DNA from: Trichuris trichiura
Lineage: Eukaryota; Nematoda; Enoplea; Trichinellida; Trichuridae
NCBI GenBank assembly: GCA_037903355.1
Contig: JBAJFE010000047.1
Span: 310,001 to 374,000 of the forward strand
Length of the DNA stretch: 64,000 bases
Direction of reading: 5' to 3'
Shown: positions 46,304-58,318 of the stretch, in pieces
Position numbering within the stretch: the first letter of the stretch is position 1
Layout of the letters: every line of letters starts with the position of its first letter
Notes under the pieces: model-generated
The model's database searches: none
What the model was told of the DNA's origin: nothing
The model's input: the letters and a program-made list of their open reading frames with translations, nothing else
Made by a program: the position numbers and the translations under genes

Positions 46304-49300
46304 CTGCAGCCATCCGCACTCACACGTTCGCGATCGTCTGTTCCCGCTTAGAATACGGTACTGGTAATTAAGTTCAAATAGTTAAGCTGAAACGTAGCGA
46401 CATCTTATTTTCGTTTTCTAAACTTTTTTTGTTTCTTTCCGACCAGTCGCTACTAAGTTTTCAATTATAAACAGTATTTTTGGGATTTTGTCGCTTAGAC
46501 GCCCCATCGTCTGAGAAATACAGGTTCCTTTTTGGCGAGGATGGCCTTAGCTTGTTGCACCTTTACTCGAGAGCATTCGATCACCTTTTTCTGCCCTTGC
46601 CCAAATTTAGGCCAAGACATAAGCCTTATGTTTAGGCTTAGGGTTAGGCTTAGGTAAGCGCAAGACAAAATCGCCGGCAAAGTTACAGTACGACGGCGGG
46701 ACGCCTAGGAGACGACATCCTATTTTTGTTCCGCTACATCTTAAAGCGAACGAACATGGACTGCTCGTTTTATCCTATAGTGCGATGAACTGTCGGCATG
46801 TATCGAGAGAAGATAAAGCTCAAATCGGCATGAAATGAAATAGTGCCATTACAGAAAGGCGGAATGGAGAATAAGAGCTTTGCGAATACCTAGAAAAGCT
46901 AATTTTAAGTGCACTTTAAATGGTCATATAGCAAAGGCGGATTGTTTAAGCAGATAACTTTTATCAACTGCCTAACCCGCCTGCAACGGACATTTTATCA
47001 AAACTCTAATAGGCGACAGCTTGCTTATATGAAACGCCTGTACCAGGTTGCAGCCTACCTTTTTGTTTTTAAATTTCTATGGGGAGCCCGTAAGGAAGAA
47101 AAAGCTCTCTTACTTGTAATAGATGTCTGTGCCGGCTTCCCATTGCATTGACAGTGGGCGTCAGATATTTCCGATGGATATATGACCGAATCGCATACTT
47201 CGCAGACGGTTTCATAATGAGTATACGAAACTGGTGAGGTAGCATCGTCGCTTGACCAATTGTTCTCACAAATTTCTCGCAGCTGAACCAGAGGCGCCCT
47301 GTCGGAAAATTCCACAGCGTCGCTTGATCCTTCCTCAATGTAGTCCAAATGCCTGGCAATATCTTCCAACGTGATGTTCTCTTCTCCATTCTTTTTTCGT
47401 TTGGACAATATGCCGCCAAAAGAGGCTCCCTGACCCTCTCTACCGTCGGCCAGACGCTTGTCGCCAAAGAATTTACTTATCAGACCAGGTTTCGAAGCTA
47501 TCGCTTTGAATGAATTCGCAAGGTGAACGGATGGCACCTGGGGCTTTGCCGCTTCCGGAAGTGGTTTAACCACCTGGGTCGCTTCCTGTTCTGGCGGTGC
47601 TGTCCTTAGGGATGATTGTTTGCCACCCATGTAAATATTTTTGCCAGCAATGGATGGTTGCATGGCTCTCCTAAGCATTGGCAGGCACATGAGCTGCGAC
47701 GACTTTGGCTTCACCGGAGAAGCAAAGCAGAGTACGTCCGGCTGTTGGTAGTTCCACAAGGCTTCCCATAAGCTCAAGCCACCTTCCAGTCGGATATTCT
47801 CCGCAATATCCGCTTGGTTTACGCAATATATCAACGGGATAAGCATGTAAACAAACAATTGAATACTATGCATTGGTAGGAGATACTGTTCAAGCAAATC
47901 CTCTTGTCCGGACAATTGTTCATCCAGCGATCCGTTTTCAGAATCGGCGCATTCAATTGCCGAATCGAACACCAACCAATGTAGAACATACAACATCTTT
48001 TGCAGCGACTGGGATAGGCGGCCCGGTTGCTCCGAGTCCAATCGTTCGCTCAAAAGCGCCGCGCAACAGTGGACTATATGCGGGAAAGCGGTACTGACGA
48101 AACGCCATCGCGGAATCGACTTGATTGCTTCGGATAAATTTGGCGAAAGACCATGAAGTATATTTTGCACAACAACTCGTTCGAACGTCTGAACAAAAAG
48201 CAAAGCCAATTTCCAGAATTCAAAAAGCTCATGCTAAGCTAATATATGCAAAAACGGATACAGCTATTGTTAGGCTTACGTTTAAAAGCAAGTTTTTAAA
48301 CAATAGTCACAGCGGTAAAGTTAAACTTTGAATTTAGAATTTTTCCGGCTGCTTCAGCAACAAAGACGTAATTATGGATTACGCTCGCAAGCGCTGGCGC
48401 TTAGTAATTCGTACTGGTGACGATCGTTCTCGTCGGATCTTAGAGGGCGCCATTTTTCGAAGGAATGAAGCATCTCACGGAATTTTCACACACGTAGGAA
48501 GAAATGCGCGCCCATCCGGCAAAGCATTGCCGCTTAGCTTTGTGACGCGAAATCACATATTTGCATAAAAAGCAAAACAACTTACCACGCATGACGCTTC
48601 GTGCAGTTTGCCAATTTTCGGTCCAAGAAAGGGGCTGAAATATATGCAAATTATAAAAAATGCAAAAATCTCATTCTTTCGACTACTCATTTCGACGCGG
48701 TGAACGGTTTTACTCAAAGGGAAGCCGACAATGCTTTCTACTATTTCAAACGAAAATAGAACTGCGATTGGAATCGAAGCTGCTTTGTTATTGCACCCTA
48801 ACGCTCGTTAGGGCATTTATTATCAGGTAGCCGAACGTCGAATTGACAATACTTAATCAGGTAAGCATCTACTTATCTTTGCGTGGAAATGATAGGGTTC
48901 AATTTTGACTTTATTCGAACGAGTGACGATAAATAGCTCATAAAGACAGGCTATCCCCAAAAGGTCTTATAAGGACAAGAAATCACTCTTTGCCGGTTTA
49001 GTAGAACGTGTTTTCTTAATTTGGCAAAATTTGGGCCTTGGAAAAGTCAATATGCAAATTAGTAGCTAAGCAACCGCTTTTGCGGAAGACGAAAGGACGC
49101 TGAGAGATGTTTTGAAAGCGAATTCAAATTTTGAAATAGCACGACCGCTCCGCACCTCGGCCTAAAATGCCCTGCAACGACGTCTCTATTGCGTCGCTAT
49201 TTGTTGAATTGTTCGGCATGCAATGAGAAGGATACATTTACGCCAGAAATGATCGCATTTCCAACGTGAGCCCGAGCCGGCGTCGCAACCGCACGGAGCA

Positions 49301-49811
49301 GGTGCGCTCCATTGACACGTGCTTAACACGCGTTTAAGTAAATTTTGCATTTTTCACCTTTCCAACCTTCCGATGTGAACCGTTTCGAAAAGGGACAAAT
49401 GGAAAGTAGTGTTTGCAGCCGCATGCCATTGCCCCGACGCTTCGGCGAAACATGCAGTTGTCTTTCGCGTTTCAAAGCGTCTGCCAAGCAGGCCGTAGGC
49501 AAAACGATTTCAAAAAAAGCATACAAAAAAGGCGGAAAGGAATTGAAAGCAGTATATTTTAAATTAAGCACTTCTGCTACGACTCGAGCATACGCTCCTT
49601 CGTAGCCAGTAGCAGTACGCCTGCAGTTTCCTTTTCAGAACGTGCAAATGAGGTCAGGTATGTAAAAACAATTTGTTAGAAAAAATATCGCCGCGTAAGA
49701 GTATGATGCTTACTTGGTCTGTCTCCATAGAAAGGTTTGCACCGGCAATGGTACGCATCGACCCTCGTTGGTCTCCTTCTTACGTTCCAACAGATCCGGC
49801 GAAGTGACCAT
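31312..49811 (-). CDS. unc-80: UNC-80, NALCN sodium-leak channel complex subunit
   Basis: A long many-exon gene. The first exons join as 49811-49714, 48634-48586, 48188-47114, 45775-45126 and 45072-44961. The remaining exons lie in reading frames around 43817-43476, 43454-43128, 42579-42169, 42092-41820, 41744-41248, 41142-40534, 39851-39269, 38682-38421, 38135-37797, 37196-37005, 36393-36208, 36148-35912, 35850-35656, 35573-35118, 34987-34706, 33383-32623, 32158-31931 and 31815-31312 (junctions not all worked out). Diagnostic UNC80 blocks: VPLPVQTFLWRQT, PKIGKLHEASCV, ILHGLSPNLSEAIKSI, YMDVAVLRCL, HWSEDGVHWALVYFLGRL, LLVECCYFVNRCNKGLWPDW, MLLLEIAAFLRES, ALQHAEEAKS, LMHLMLRSMEYTFGD, HRKPFILQMFGSVANIL and VQAEKPLKALDLCY. 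UNC80 bridges UNC79 and the channel and is needed for its function in neurons. The C-terminal exon is a basic Ser/Arg-rich tail ending in a stop at 31312. Exon 4 contains a +1 frameshift near 45420. Confidence 0.94.
34318..34547. repeat. Tandem duplication, 115-bp unit, in an unc-80 intron
   Basis: The unit starting aacgccgctgag at 34318 is repeated from 34433. Shared segments include cgctcattatgcaaattttt and tcacatcttcagtt. Few differences, so a recent duplication. Confidence 0.85.
39119..39283. repeat. Tandem duplication, about 80-bp unit, in an unc-80 intron
   Basis: ggttacagagaaatgaggg begins both copies (39119 and 39199). Each contains ttcaaaattcaaagttacag and ends with aacttttcggtt. 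The unit includes the TACAGTAA motif. Confidence 0.85.
46226..46303. repeat. (AAT/AAC)n microsatellite
   Basis: A run of aat triplets interrupted by a block of aac triplets, in a large unc-80 intron. In one frame it reads as polyasparagine, but no gene model supports translation. Confidence 0.95.
46540..46690. repeat. Fold-back repeat with telomere-like TTAGGC motifs
   Basis: Left part cttgcccaaatttaggcc and aagacataagcc; right part ttatgtttaggcttagggtt followed by aggcttaggtaagcgcaag. Contains two TTAGGC and one TTAGGG in close succession at about 46630-46653. Member of the same family as 14886 and 18017. Within an unc-80 intron. Confidence 0.6.
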
Positions 49812-52800
49812 AGCTAATCAACTGTTGCTGTGAGGCGAAATCACGGTCATCTATTTATCTATCTTTCCATCACGTGTCACCAAGGCAGCGGAAGAATGTC
49901 TTGCTTTACGAAACGTTCCGCTGATCCGAACTAATGGTCTAACCGGTACTTGATGGTGGGAGGCCTCCCAGACTATGCGTCGAGTCTCGTCCGATCGATC
50001 AGTCCAGATGACAACAACGTGTCCGCTTCAACAACTTTTTCCGTGAAGCGAATGAAATCTGCAACGACGTCAACGTCTGCTGTCTCTCATGGCAGCGGAG
50101 AAAAATCGAACATTTCAGCATGACGAACGTACGTCGACAGCTTCAGTTAAGACGAAGAATTTCGAAATCGATTGAACGTCAATTGATCGACCAACATCTC
50201 TACGATGATAGGCCAATTGGATTTGATCCACTTTTAAATAATATCTTAACGGGTTGGCGGGATATCGACTTCATTCATTCATCTCCAACTTTTTCGTCCA
50301 TCAAATATTCGTACTATAGGCGACCATCCGCGTAACGGCATTTTTAAATGTTCACTTTTACTGTTTTTTGCCAACTTTAACTCACAGCATGGTTATCTGT
50401 TCATTTATGGGCAAACGACGATGCAAATTTTGTTCCAGCGGCTGACACTGCCAAATTGCTTTAATAAAACGTGGAAGAACAAATGTTTCCGGGAAACCAT
50501 GGCAACCAGTCGCTCGCTGCGTTCATCCTTTTTGCCGGCTTTTTTTCAAATCCCGAAAGCTTGTGCAAGATTTTTGCTTTGCCACCTACTTTCGTTGGAA
50601 GTTGGAAGGTTGTTTTTCGAAGCTTATCTTGAGCTTAAGCTGTGCGGACGGCAACAATGGGTGGAAAAAGTTGGCGACAAAAAATCCCAACTGTTCCGGG
50701 CGGCGCGCGCGTGCACGCGTCGCCATTTTTCTACTTGAACATAGCGCAACTCCAGCAACGACAAGTACCTTAATAGTGGGCGCCGTTTTGTCGCAGCTTA
50801 GAATGCCCTGACGGTTTGCATAACGAAAGCCTTTTCGTGGCTCCCGTATTTAAGTGCAATTGAATTCGGCCACCTTTGACAACCTATTGTCCAAAGATCT
50901 TATTTGCAAGTTGTGCATCCCCCAATTGTCGTTGTAAGAAACCGTTGATTATAGGAGTTCTAACGAAGAGGTTGAAGAGAGATAATCGAAAATCGTTAAC
51001 CTTTTTCAAATCAATTTCCCGAAGCGTTTTCGGTCTTCTTCCTAAAATGGTTTAAGCCAACATTGAACTCTTAAGGGCAAAGGCGCGGAAGTATCCAAGC
51101 GTTGCATCATGAGAGGAAGAAAAATTTTGAGTGGGGCAGACTGCAAAGAAAATTTACCTTTCTCTAATTTGCATATGGTCAATACTTCTCTTGTTTAACG
51201 CGTCGTTAGACGACCCTATTCGACTACAGCATCACAAGCATTTCTTTGATTGGACATACGTAAACGTATACGTCTTCTTGAGGAGCACGTTTCCATTTCT
51301 AGCTTAACCGTTAGCCGTACTTATCTTTCATTGTTAAGTATGCTTAGGGGCACTTCTCTAGGCGGTAAATTTTCGAAGTTGGGGAGGGAATACTTTACCT
51401 ATTAGTAAATAGCGCCACTTCGACCATGATAAGGCCAATCTGAAATTTGCCAAAATTCCGAGTCTGAATGTATGAAACAAACATGCATCTCAGTGCGTTT
51501 TTATGTCTGTTTATAATAACTCACTTTATTTAGCCATCAGCGAAGCCATTGAAGCCTTCACCATTTTTTGCTTTTTCATTCATTGCTAACGGATAGTCTG
51601 ATATGTCACTGAAAAGAGTTTACTTTGAGATTTTTACGTATTTTTCAAAGCATCTTAATTTTGACTTTAGCCTTATAACAGGTTTTTTTAAAAATAAGCT
51701 TTCTTTGCCTATATAAGGAAAGTTAGCCGTTAAATTCCCTCAATGTATCTGTCGAACAGAGTTTTTGGGGCTAATAGCGATTCATCATCACCGACAGTTC
51801 ATGGATGATGTTATGAAAAAGCCAAAAATGGGTGCATGTATAAAGTTGGAAGAGACGAGCTGAAATGGAAAACTTTATTTTACGAAAAGAGTAACTGCAA
51901 CCCACCTTAAAGCCCGAATAAAGTTGGTAAGAACATAAATAAAACTGAAACAACATAATTAGACGAGTAAACAAATTAAACAGAATTGTTTATTTTTATT
52001 CTTGAACTATTTAGAAATACATCCGCGGCAGGACGTCGGTCAGTTTTCAGACCATTGTTTCTTGGCTATTTTATTCGCCTATTCAAAAGTTACGGATATG
52101 GAATGGAATAGCGCTGCTGCTAGGAATATACCGAAACAAATTTTGACTCCTATCTAAATGTGCTTCAGAAATTACAGTATGATAGGTGAATGCAGGTGAG
52201 AACGATGGAAAAGTTTGAACTTTTCTAGGTCGTAACGAGTAAAAGCCACCTAAAATTAAGCTGAAAATGGCCACTTGTTGTTCAGAGAACAACAGATACA
52301 ACGGGCAATTCTTCCAAAGCCAAAATTTTAATAAATAATGAAGTTACTTGTTTGTTTCATTTCTTCTTACTTTACGTGCGTTAAGTTCCATTCTTGCTAG
52401 TCAGTTGTGCTTAAAAGGTTCCTAAGAATCTCACTTATTGTTGCTTAAACTCGTTCTGGTTCAGACAGAAGGATAACCTTCCTATGCCTACGGCTTTAAT
52501 GATATCCGCTCTGGATGCTGGTGATGGAATTGGAAGAGTCCTAAAATGATCGTCGAGAAGAAAGCAACTCATTTTTACAACATGATGAAAACATTCATGA
52601 GACCGCTACATTCTCATCCCACAATGTTTGGTCCTGAATGGCAGCCTTGGCGTGCTCAAATTATCTTGGTCATCGGAGAGACAAATACAAGCTAATTGCA
52701 CCATTTCTGGACAGCACATTTTCCTTACTTCGTTCGCAGACCTGTCCTGTTTGATTAGTAGGAGCCAATTTCGAAGGGGTCAGCTACCGTACTCTGAGCT

Positions 52801-55017
52801 GGTGGGGAGAATATAGTGCTACTGCGGCTCCTGTTGGACAAGCAGAAGTTCATCTTCAAGTTAATATTATTCAGCGTATACACAACGTCATGCGCAGGAG
52901 ACTGTGACCAACAAGAATTTTAATTTGCTGTCGCTTCACCTGCATTACATCTAGCATACTGTACATCATGAGCCTCAATTCGAGAAGATTCAAAATCTTG
53001 TATGTCGAACATTTGCTTAGTTCCAAAGTTGAGCATTTAATAAGGACTCAACAGCCCAATCATTGGTGTGCATGCGCCATAGCGACAAAAGCAAGCTTTC
53101 GTCTTAAAACGGCTGTTGTTCTTATTCTTAGAAATATTTTTAACGTAAGATTGTCCAAAAGAATACATATTAGGAAAACTGTTAAACTTTTAGGGCAAAA
53201 ACTTTCATTAGTAAGCCGCTTGAGAGTTTCATGTGAAAAAACTTAGGACGCCACGTTTTGACGCAAGCAGCTGCAAGTGATGCCTCATGCCTGACCTACG
53301 CCGACAGAACACCTTTTTTAGCTTTGAATTTAGGTTTAAAACTTTTAAACGGGGCGTCAGAAACTTTACGTACGTAAATTAGGCGTAAAGAAGGTGCTCC
53401 AGCGACGACGGCCAAAAACAGTCATCAGACTCGATTAGGTGCGAACAATGCTCACGCTCCAAATCCTGCGGGTTCACCCACGGGCGTTAAAAGATAGAGC
53501 AGTCGAAAAATTCGGTTAGTTGATTAATAACTTCTGTAGAGCACAAAATCGCTCATTGAACTTTTTTAAAAAATGAAACTTTCAGACACGAATTTTCCCA
53601 CTCGTCACAGTCATTACAATGACGAACCGTTGTACTGACACTGACGAAAAGAAAAGTTTACCTCCAAAAGCGCTGTTTTTTAAAAGAATGGATAAGAGGC
53701 TTTGTTCTGCACAAAAAGTATGAGGTTACAGAAAGCAGTTTAGAAAAGTCACATTCTCAAAGTTAGCTAACAGTACTTTGTCCAAATGTTTTTAAAAACA
53801 TTTCTGGGCACCTAAGATTGAACTGTAGCGTGCGCGACCGCCCTTGTTACTTAAGCATCAGAAAAAGGATACCGTAAGACATATACCTATCTATCGAGTA
53901 CCGAGTACTGTCGTTCATTGTATTCTGACTGCCTTGTGGAAGTAAACTGCTGAGTAAAGCTCTTACGGTCCCACTACAGAACTATTAATACTTTTGGCTT
54001 ATAGAAGCCAAAAATCAAGCGTAATGGAATTTTCCTAACAGAAGGCGGGAAACGAATAGGGCTGCAAATAATAGTGCACATTCAGTTTTCAGCAATTTGG
54101 CAAGCAGAAATCGTGCACAAGAAGGAGAAACAAACTCGTCACGTTACTTTTAACTACAAATCTAGCTTTTCAACAAATGCTCAAACTTGCGTTAATAGAG
54201 TGTATTTTTCGCTTACCTTACTTTGAATAGCGTTGTTGCTCCACGCTTTTAATTTTAATGTATGGTAGAAAAGTAGAACTCCTGTGAACGCTTACGTGGG
54301 TGTTTTCCATTGTACGCCTAGTCGGTGCTGTACGTGGAACTAAAATCATGTTCTCCTGAACCAAGCGACAGCAAACAGCCTAAGCTGTACCTTAAAGTCA
54401 AACGCTGTTGATCTCGGCAACCGTATGCAGCCCAAACGTCGATCCAAAATCAGCAAATAGTTCAGCTTAAGCTTCTTGGAGTTACGTGGGATAACCTAAC
54501 TTGATTTTATTTTTAGCTACAGTAACCACCGGGTGTTTAGTAGGGAAGGCCAGCATTTGTTTTTAAACATTGAAAGCGGACATTCATTCTCTTGTTATTC
54601 ATAACATTAAAAATCCCGTTGATATTTGTTATATAGTCTTGAAAATGTTTAAATTAAGAACGAAATGCTGAGTACAATGGATAAGCTTGCTGCAGCACAG
54701 AACCTGCCTGTTTTTCTTATGGTATTACCAGTCGCCATTCAACTGACTGAAGAGGAAAGTGGAATAAGTTTAATTTTTTTGTAACTAAACAACTAGTAGT
54801 TTTGCTGTACGAATTGCTGTCTTCGCTAAGCCAATTAATTCCAAAAATATAATGTTAAATCTTCCTAGTTGTTGTTTTACCTCTGCCCAAGGATTCCATT
54901 AGCCTTTTCATTGGCCATCTGACTGTAATGCGCGAATTCCTGCTGTTGTGTCTTCACAGTTACTCTCCATTTTTTGTTGGTTGTAATTTAGTTTGAGTCA
55001 CATGTTTCATTTCAGAA
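49812..55017. promoter_or_regulatory. Divergent intergenic region, unc-80 and UTP11
   Basis: The longest gene-free stretch, 5.2 kb, between divergent start codons. The frames at 50120-50335, 50421-50811 and 52968-53246 have no recognisable family, and no convincing exon chain was found on either strand. Short frames on minus near 51.8-52.0 kb, bounded by splice-like sites, could be exons of an unknown gene but support is too weak. No tRNA or rRNA seen. Confidence 0.35.
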
Positions 55018-56258
55018 ATGTCGTCGTTAAAAAATGCCAACAAAAGTGTGGGCAGAGTTCACAGGGAGCGCAGCCAGGTAATCTATACGTTTTCTTTGTG
55101 CCTGACGTTCCTGAAGTACTCAATTGAATGTGCAGCCCTCGAACCGCCAGCTACAAGAAAAGGGCAGCGTAAGCTCAACTGCTTGCCGCCCACTGGTTAT
55201 AACATTATTTTAACCGTTCACAGAGCATACTCCCGAAATCAGAATGCTATTAAAAAGCTACATCGTAAAGCTCTTGAACAGTAATCCTAAGCTCAACTGC
55301 TTGCCGCCCACAGGTTATAACATCATTTTAACCGTTCGCAGAGCATACTCCCGAAATCAGAATGCTATTAAAAAGCTACGTCGTAAAGCTCTTGAACGTA
55401 ATCCTGACGAGTTTTATTTCCACATGGTAAATTCAAAGCTTGAGGTAAGCTTTTCCTTTGAATTGTTAGTGTTAAAGCAAATAGAAAGTTTAGAACGGAA
55501 TGCATCGCGAGAAACCCAAGGAGAAGGATGAGGATACGGAAGTACAAACTTTAATCATGCAATCTCAGAACGAAAAATACATTTGCCTCAAGCTGCGGAT
55601 TCAAAATAACGCAAGTAATTCTTTGCATAATTTAGTATTGACAACGTTTTTGTTTTAGAAGATTTCCAGGATTCTCAATGAGTTCGGTTCCATCTTTGCC
55701 GGTTGCGAAAAAAACTCTCAGACGAAAGAACCCAAAAAAAGTACCGATAAATTTCGTAGTGTATTATTGTTTAACAGATATCGCTTTGAAGCTGACTCCA
55801 ATAATGAACCCGCGCAAAATGAAGCAGACGACTCTGGCAGTAAAGCGTTGACTTCGTTCTTGACTTCAGCTGATGTCAAAAGACTGTCAGCGAAACTTCC
55901 CTGTCCATTGTCGCGATCGAAATTGGCTATTGCTATTTCGGTATTCTTGCCGCCTCAGTTTAGTTGCAGAATTCTAAATGTGGACGTATTTTTTCTTAGG
56001 ATCTGCATCCAGACAAAATGGCTTTGTTCCGCGAGCTCTTGAGCCGTTTGAGTGTGGAAAATGATCTTCGAATCGTTGCTGAAAAAATCAGAATGAAAAA
56101 GCTGGTTGAGGTTAGTCCGTTTTCCAACAAACCTATACTGATATCTGACTGCGCAACTTTAGGAAAGCGAAAAGAAAGGTGTTAAACCGAAAAGAGTTAA
56201 AAAAGGGAACGAGGAAAGACCGCCGGTTTATAGGTGGAAATTTGAAAGAAAACGGTGA
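55018..56258 (+). CDS. UTP11: UTP11, U3 snoRNA-associated small-subunit processome protein (possibly disrupted copy)
   Basis: Exons recognised: 55018-55077 (MSSLKNANKSVGRVHRERSQ), 55136-55168, 55342-55444 (YSRNQNAIKKLRRKALERN, then PDEFYFHMVNSKLE), 55494-55610, 55659 onward, 56000-56110 (ending RIVAEKIRMKKLVE) and 56163-56258 (PPVYRWKFERKR-stop). These follow the UTP11 family from N- to C-terminus: HRERSQ, then LRRKALERNPDEFYFHM, a Lys/Glu-rich helical middle and a basic C-terminus. UTP11 acts in nucleolar pre-18S rRNA processing. Two oddities: exon 2 carries PSNRQL in one frame and SYKKRA, also family-like, in another, and is shorter than expected; and the following intron plus the start of exon 3 is duplicated in tandem. 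The 45-bp intron interpretation around 55720-55777 is uncertain. The intron at 55611-55658 has a GC donor. Confidence 0.82.
55170..55404 (+). repeat. 118-bp tandem duplication covering a UTP11 intron and exon start
   Basis: taagctcaactgcttgccgc begins both copies (55170 and 55288). Both carry the acceptor-like ttaaccgttc(a/g)cag and the exon start agcatactcccgaaatcag. Copy 1 ends cttgaacagtaatcc where copy 2 reads cttgaacgtaatcc, so copy 1 runs into a stop. Confidence 0.88.
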
Positions 56259-58318
56259 CCCCCGTGAAGAATGCTTACGTTAAATAGAATGTCAGCTTTA
56301 TTACCCATGTGCGAGGTCAAAATATTTTCAACAAATTTTAAATGTAAAAAATTTATTTGTTCCATCCATCGTTCAAGTACATTCGAAATGGCGGCAAATT
56401 GTTTTTTTTTTGTTACCTGCAAATCACTAATAGTTGACAGACATTGTCACTTGCAAACTGACATAGCAAGATACAGTAATTCAATTTAAGTTTCCTCCGT
56501 ACCATTTATCTGAATCTATTTCCGTTTACTGCACCTCTAATTACAGTTTTTCCCAGCTAAGTTTGAATTTTGAACGACAAAAAATCGAGGTCTTATTGCA
56601 CGTTTGATCTCATTTTGTATGTTAGGTACGGAGAACGATACCCACGTTATTAACTGTTATGCACGTACGCAGGACGCTGAAGCAGAGTTGGACGAACCGT
56701 GCCATATTGATAGTTACTACTTATTATTTATTAGTATTTGCGGTAAGTCCCGTTATGGAAACGAAAAGCTGTTGGCACCAGATTCCGCATCCGTCCTTAG
56801 CGGTCAAACTGGGCGCTATAACTCCGGTGTCAAATAATTTTGCTTCCATAAGGGGACCTATCGTAAATATTAATAAAATCTGTGCATAATGAAAACCTAC
56901 GTTCTCATTACGAAAAGTAACATGTTCAAAACACTTATTATCAAAAAATTTCAAGAGCACTGCTGCGATTAAATGGAAAATGTGTCTTTTTAACGACAGC
57001 TGATGATCGTTGGTGAAATTTTTACAAATTTCTTTTTGCCGCTTTCGGGGCTATTCGTATTTTAGCCTTGCCTGATAGTAGAAAACAAAGTGCGCACAGC
57101 AACATCTAATCTCACAGATGGAAGAACAAAAGTATGAGCTTGTATGTGCGAGAAGCGCTTCTACTTCGTGGAATGTCGCTTATGTAATGGAACAGTACTC
57201 CTACACGCAAGGTCGGAAATATTTATTGCAGAAACTATTTTTCATGCGGCGAACTTATTTTTGAAAAGGCCAACAAAATGTTAGATAATACGCGCAACGC
57301 AGCATTCGCGTCGCTCTTGTATTCGTCTTCAGTGAAATAAGTACTATGGTACGATAGGGGGCCCAAATAAGAATGAAATCCTTATGATTATTGCGAAGCA
57401 GTGTAATGCTTGCTCAGTTACGGACTAACTCGTTGCTTCACGTTAATCTTACAAGCGGTCATTTTGCCTTTAGATGATCTTCAGCCGGCTGCCGTTGCTT
57501 CATCTAAAGTAAAGAGAACTAACTATATGCGCGTAATGACGTTGCGTGTATGGTATCTAAATTTCAAAATTCAAGTTCCTATTTTTAATATGCTCAGTTC
57601 ATACCATACACGTTCTGAACTTCTCTCACTTTAATTTCGATTTACTGTTATTTTAATATCTGCCATACATTGGGGAGGCGCTGAAGTTGCCCTTAAAGTA
57701 TGAGCTTGTTGAGGCGTGCAGTACCAGCATGCATTTCGCGCTTTGCTGCGTTAGTGGGGTTTTTGCTAAGCTGGCTTATTTCTTTCAATAGCTTTGGATA
57801 TTTTGACTGTTTCATGCGTTGAAAGGTTGAAATTATGGAAATTTTACGCAGATTACATGAAGCAACGCCAGTCACAAGGTTTTCGTTATTTTTTAGTATG
57901 CGAATCTTTGTATAGAGCAACGAATGTTTGAACGAACAGTAGGCTAATGAAGCTTTATTTTAAGAGTTGCCTCAGTTAAAGCTACGTGGCGTTTTCAGCA
58001 AGAGTTTAGCGCTCATTCATCATTCTGTTTAGAAAAAAACGATTTCATCGAGAAGATACATTTAACGCCTTCGTTTTGAATGACGAGTAGGCGAAAAAGC
58101 GTAACTCAACAGCGAGACAAAAATGGTACTGACACGGCCTACTTTGAAAATGTGTAAACTAAGCGACGGCAAGCAGCGTTTCACCGGTTCCAAAGCTGCT
58201 AATGGCGTTAAAAACGAAAGCGCCCAATGTTAATATGCGAAATTGGTTCGCTGCTCCCTTTTCTCCCGGTTTTTGATTTAAAAAAATCAGCGCTGAATGA
58301 AAACTCATTTTTCTTCTA
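56259..58318. other. Convergent intergenic region, UTP11 to T-box gene
   Basis: About 2 kb with no recognisable exon. The frames at 56604-56889 and 57410-57634 show no family resemblance. Contains a TACAGTAATTCAA motif near 56472. Confidence 0.4.

Noticed and set aside
46169..46351. 60-codon frame with a long polyasparagine run
   Set aside because: It is a translation of the (AAT/AAC)n microsatellite inside an unc-80 intron, with no homology either side.
46630..46653. Interstitial telomere tract
   Set aside because: Only three telomere-like units, and they form part of a fold-back repeat, so this is not a true telomere remnant on present evidence.
50120..50335. 71-codon frame starting MTNVRRQLQLRRRIS
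   Set aside because: No family resemblance, no splice partners found, and short enough to be chance.
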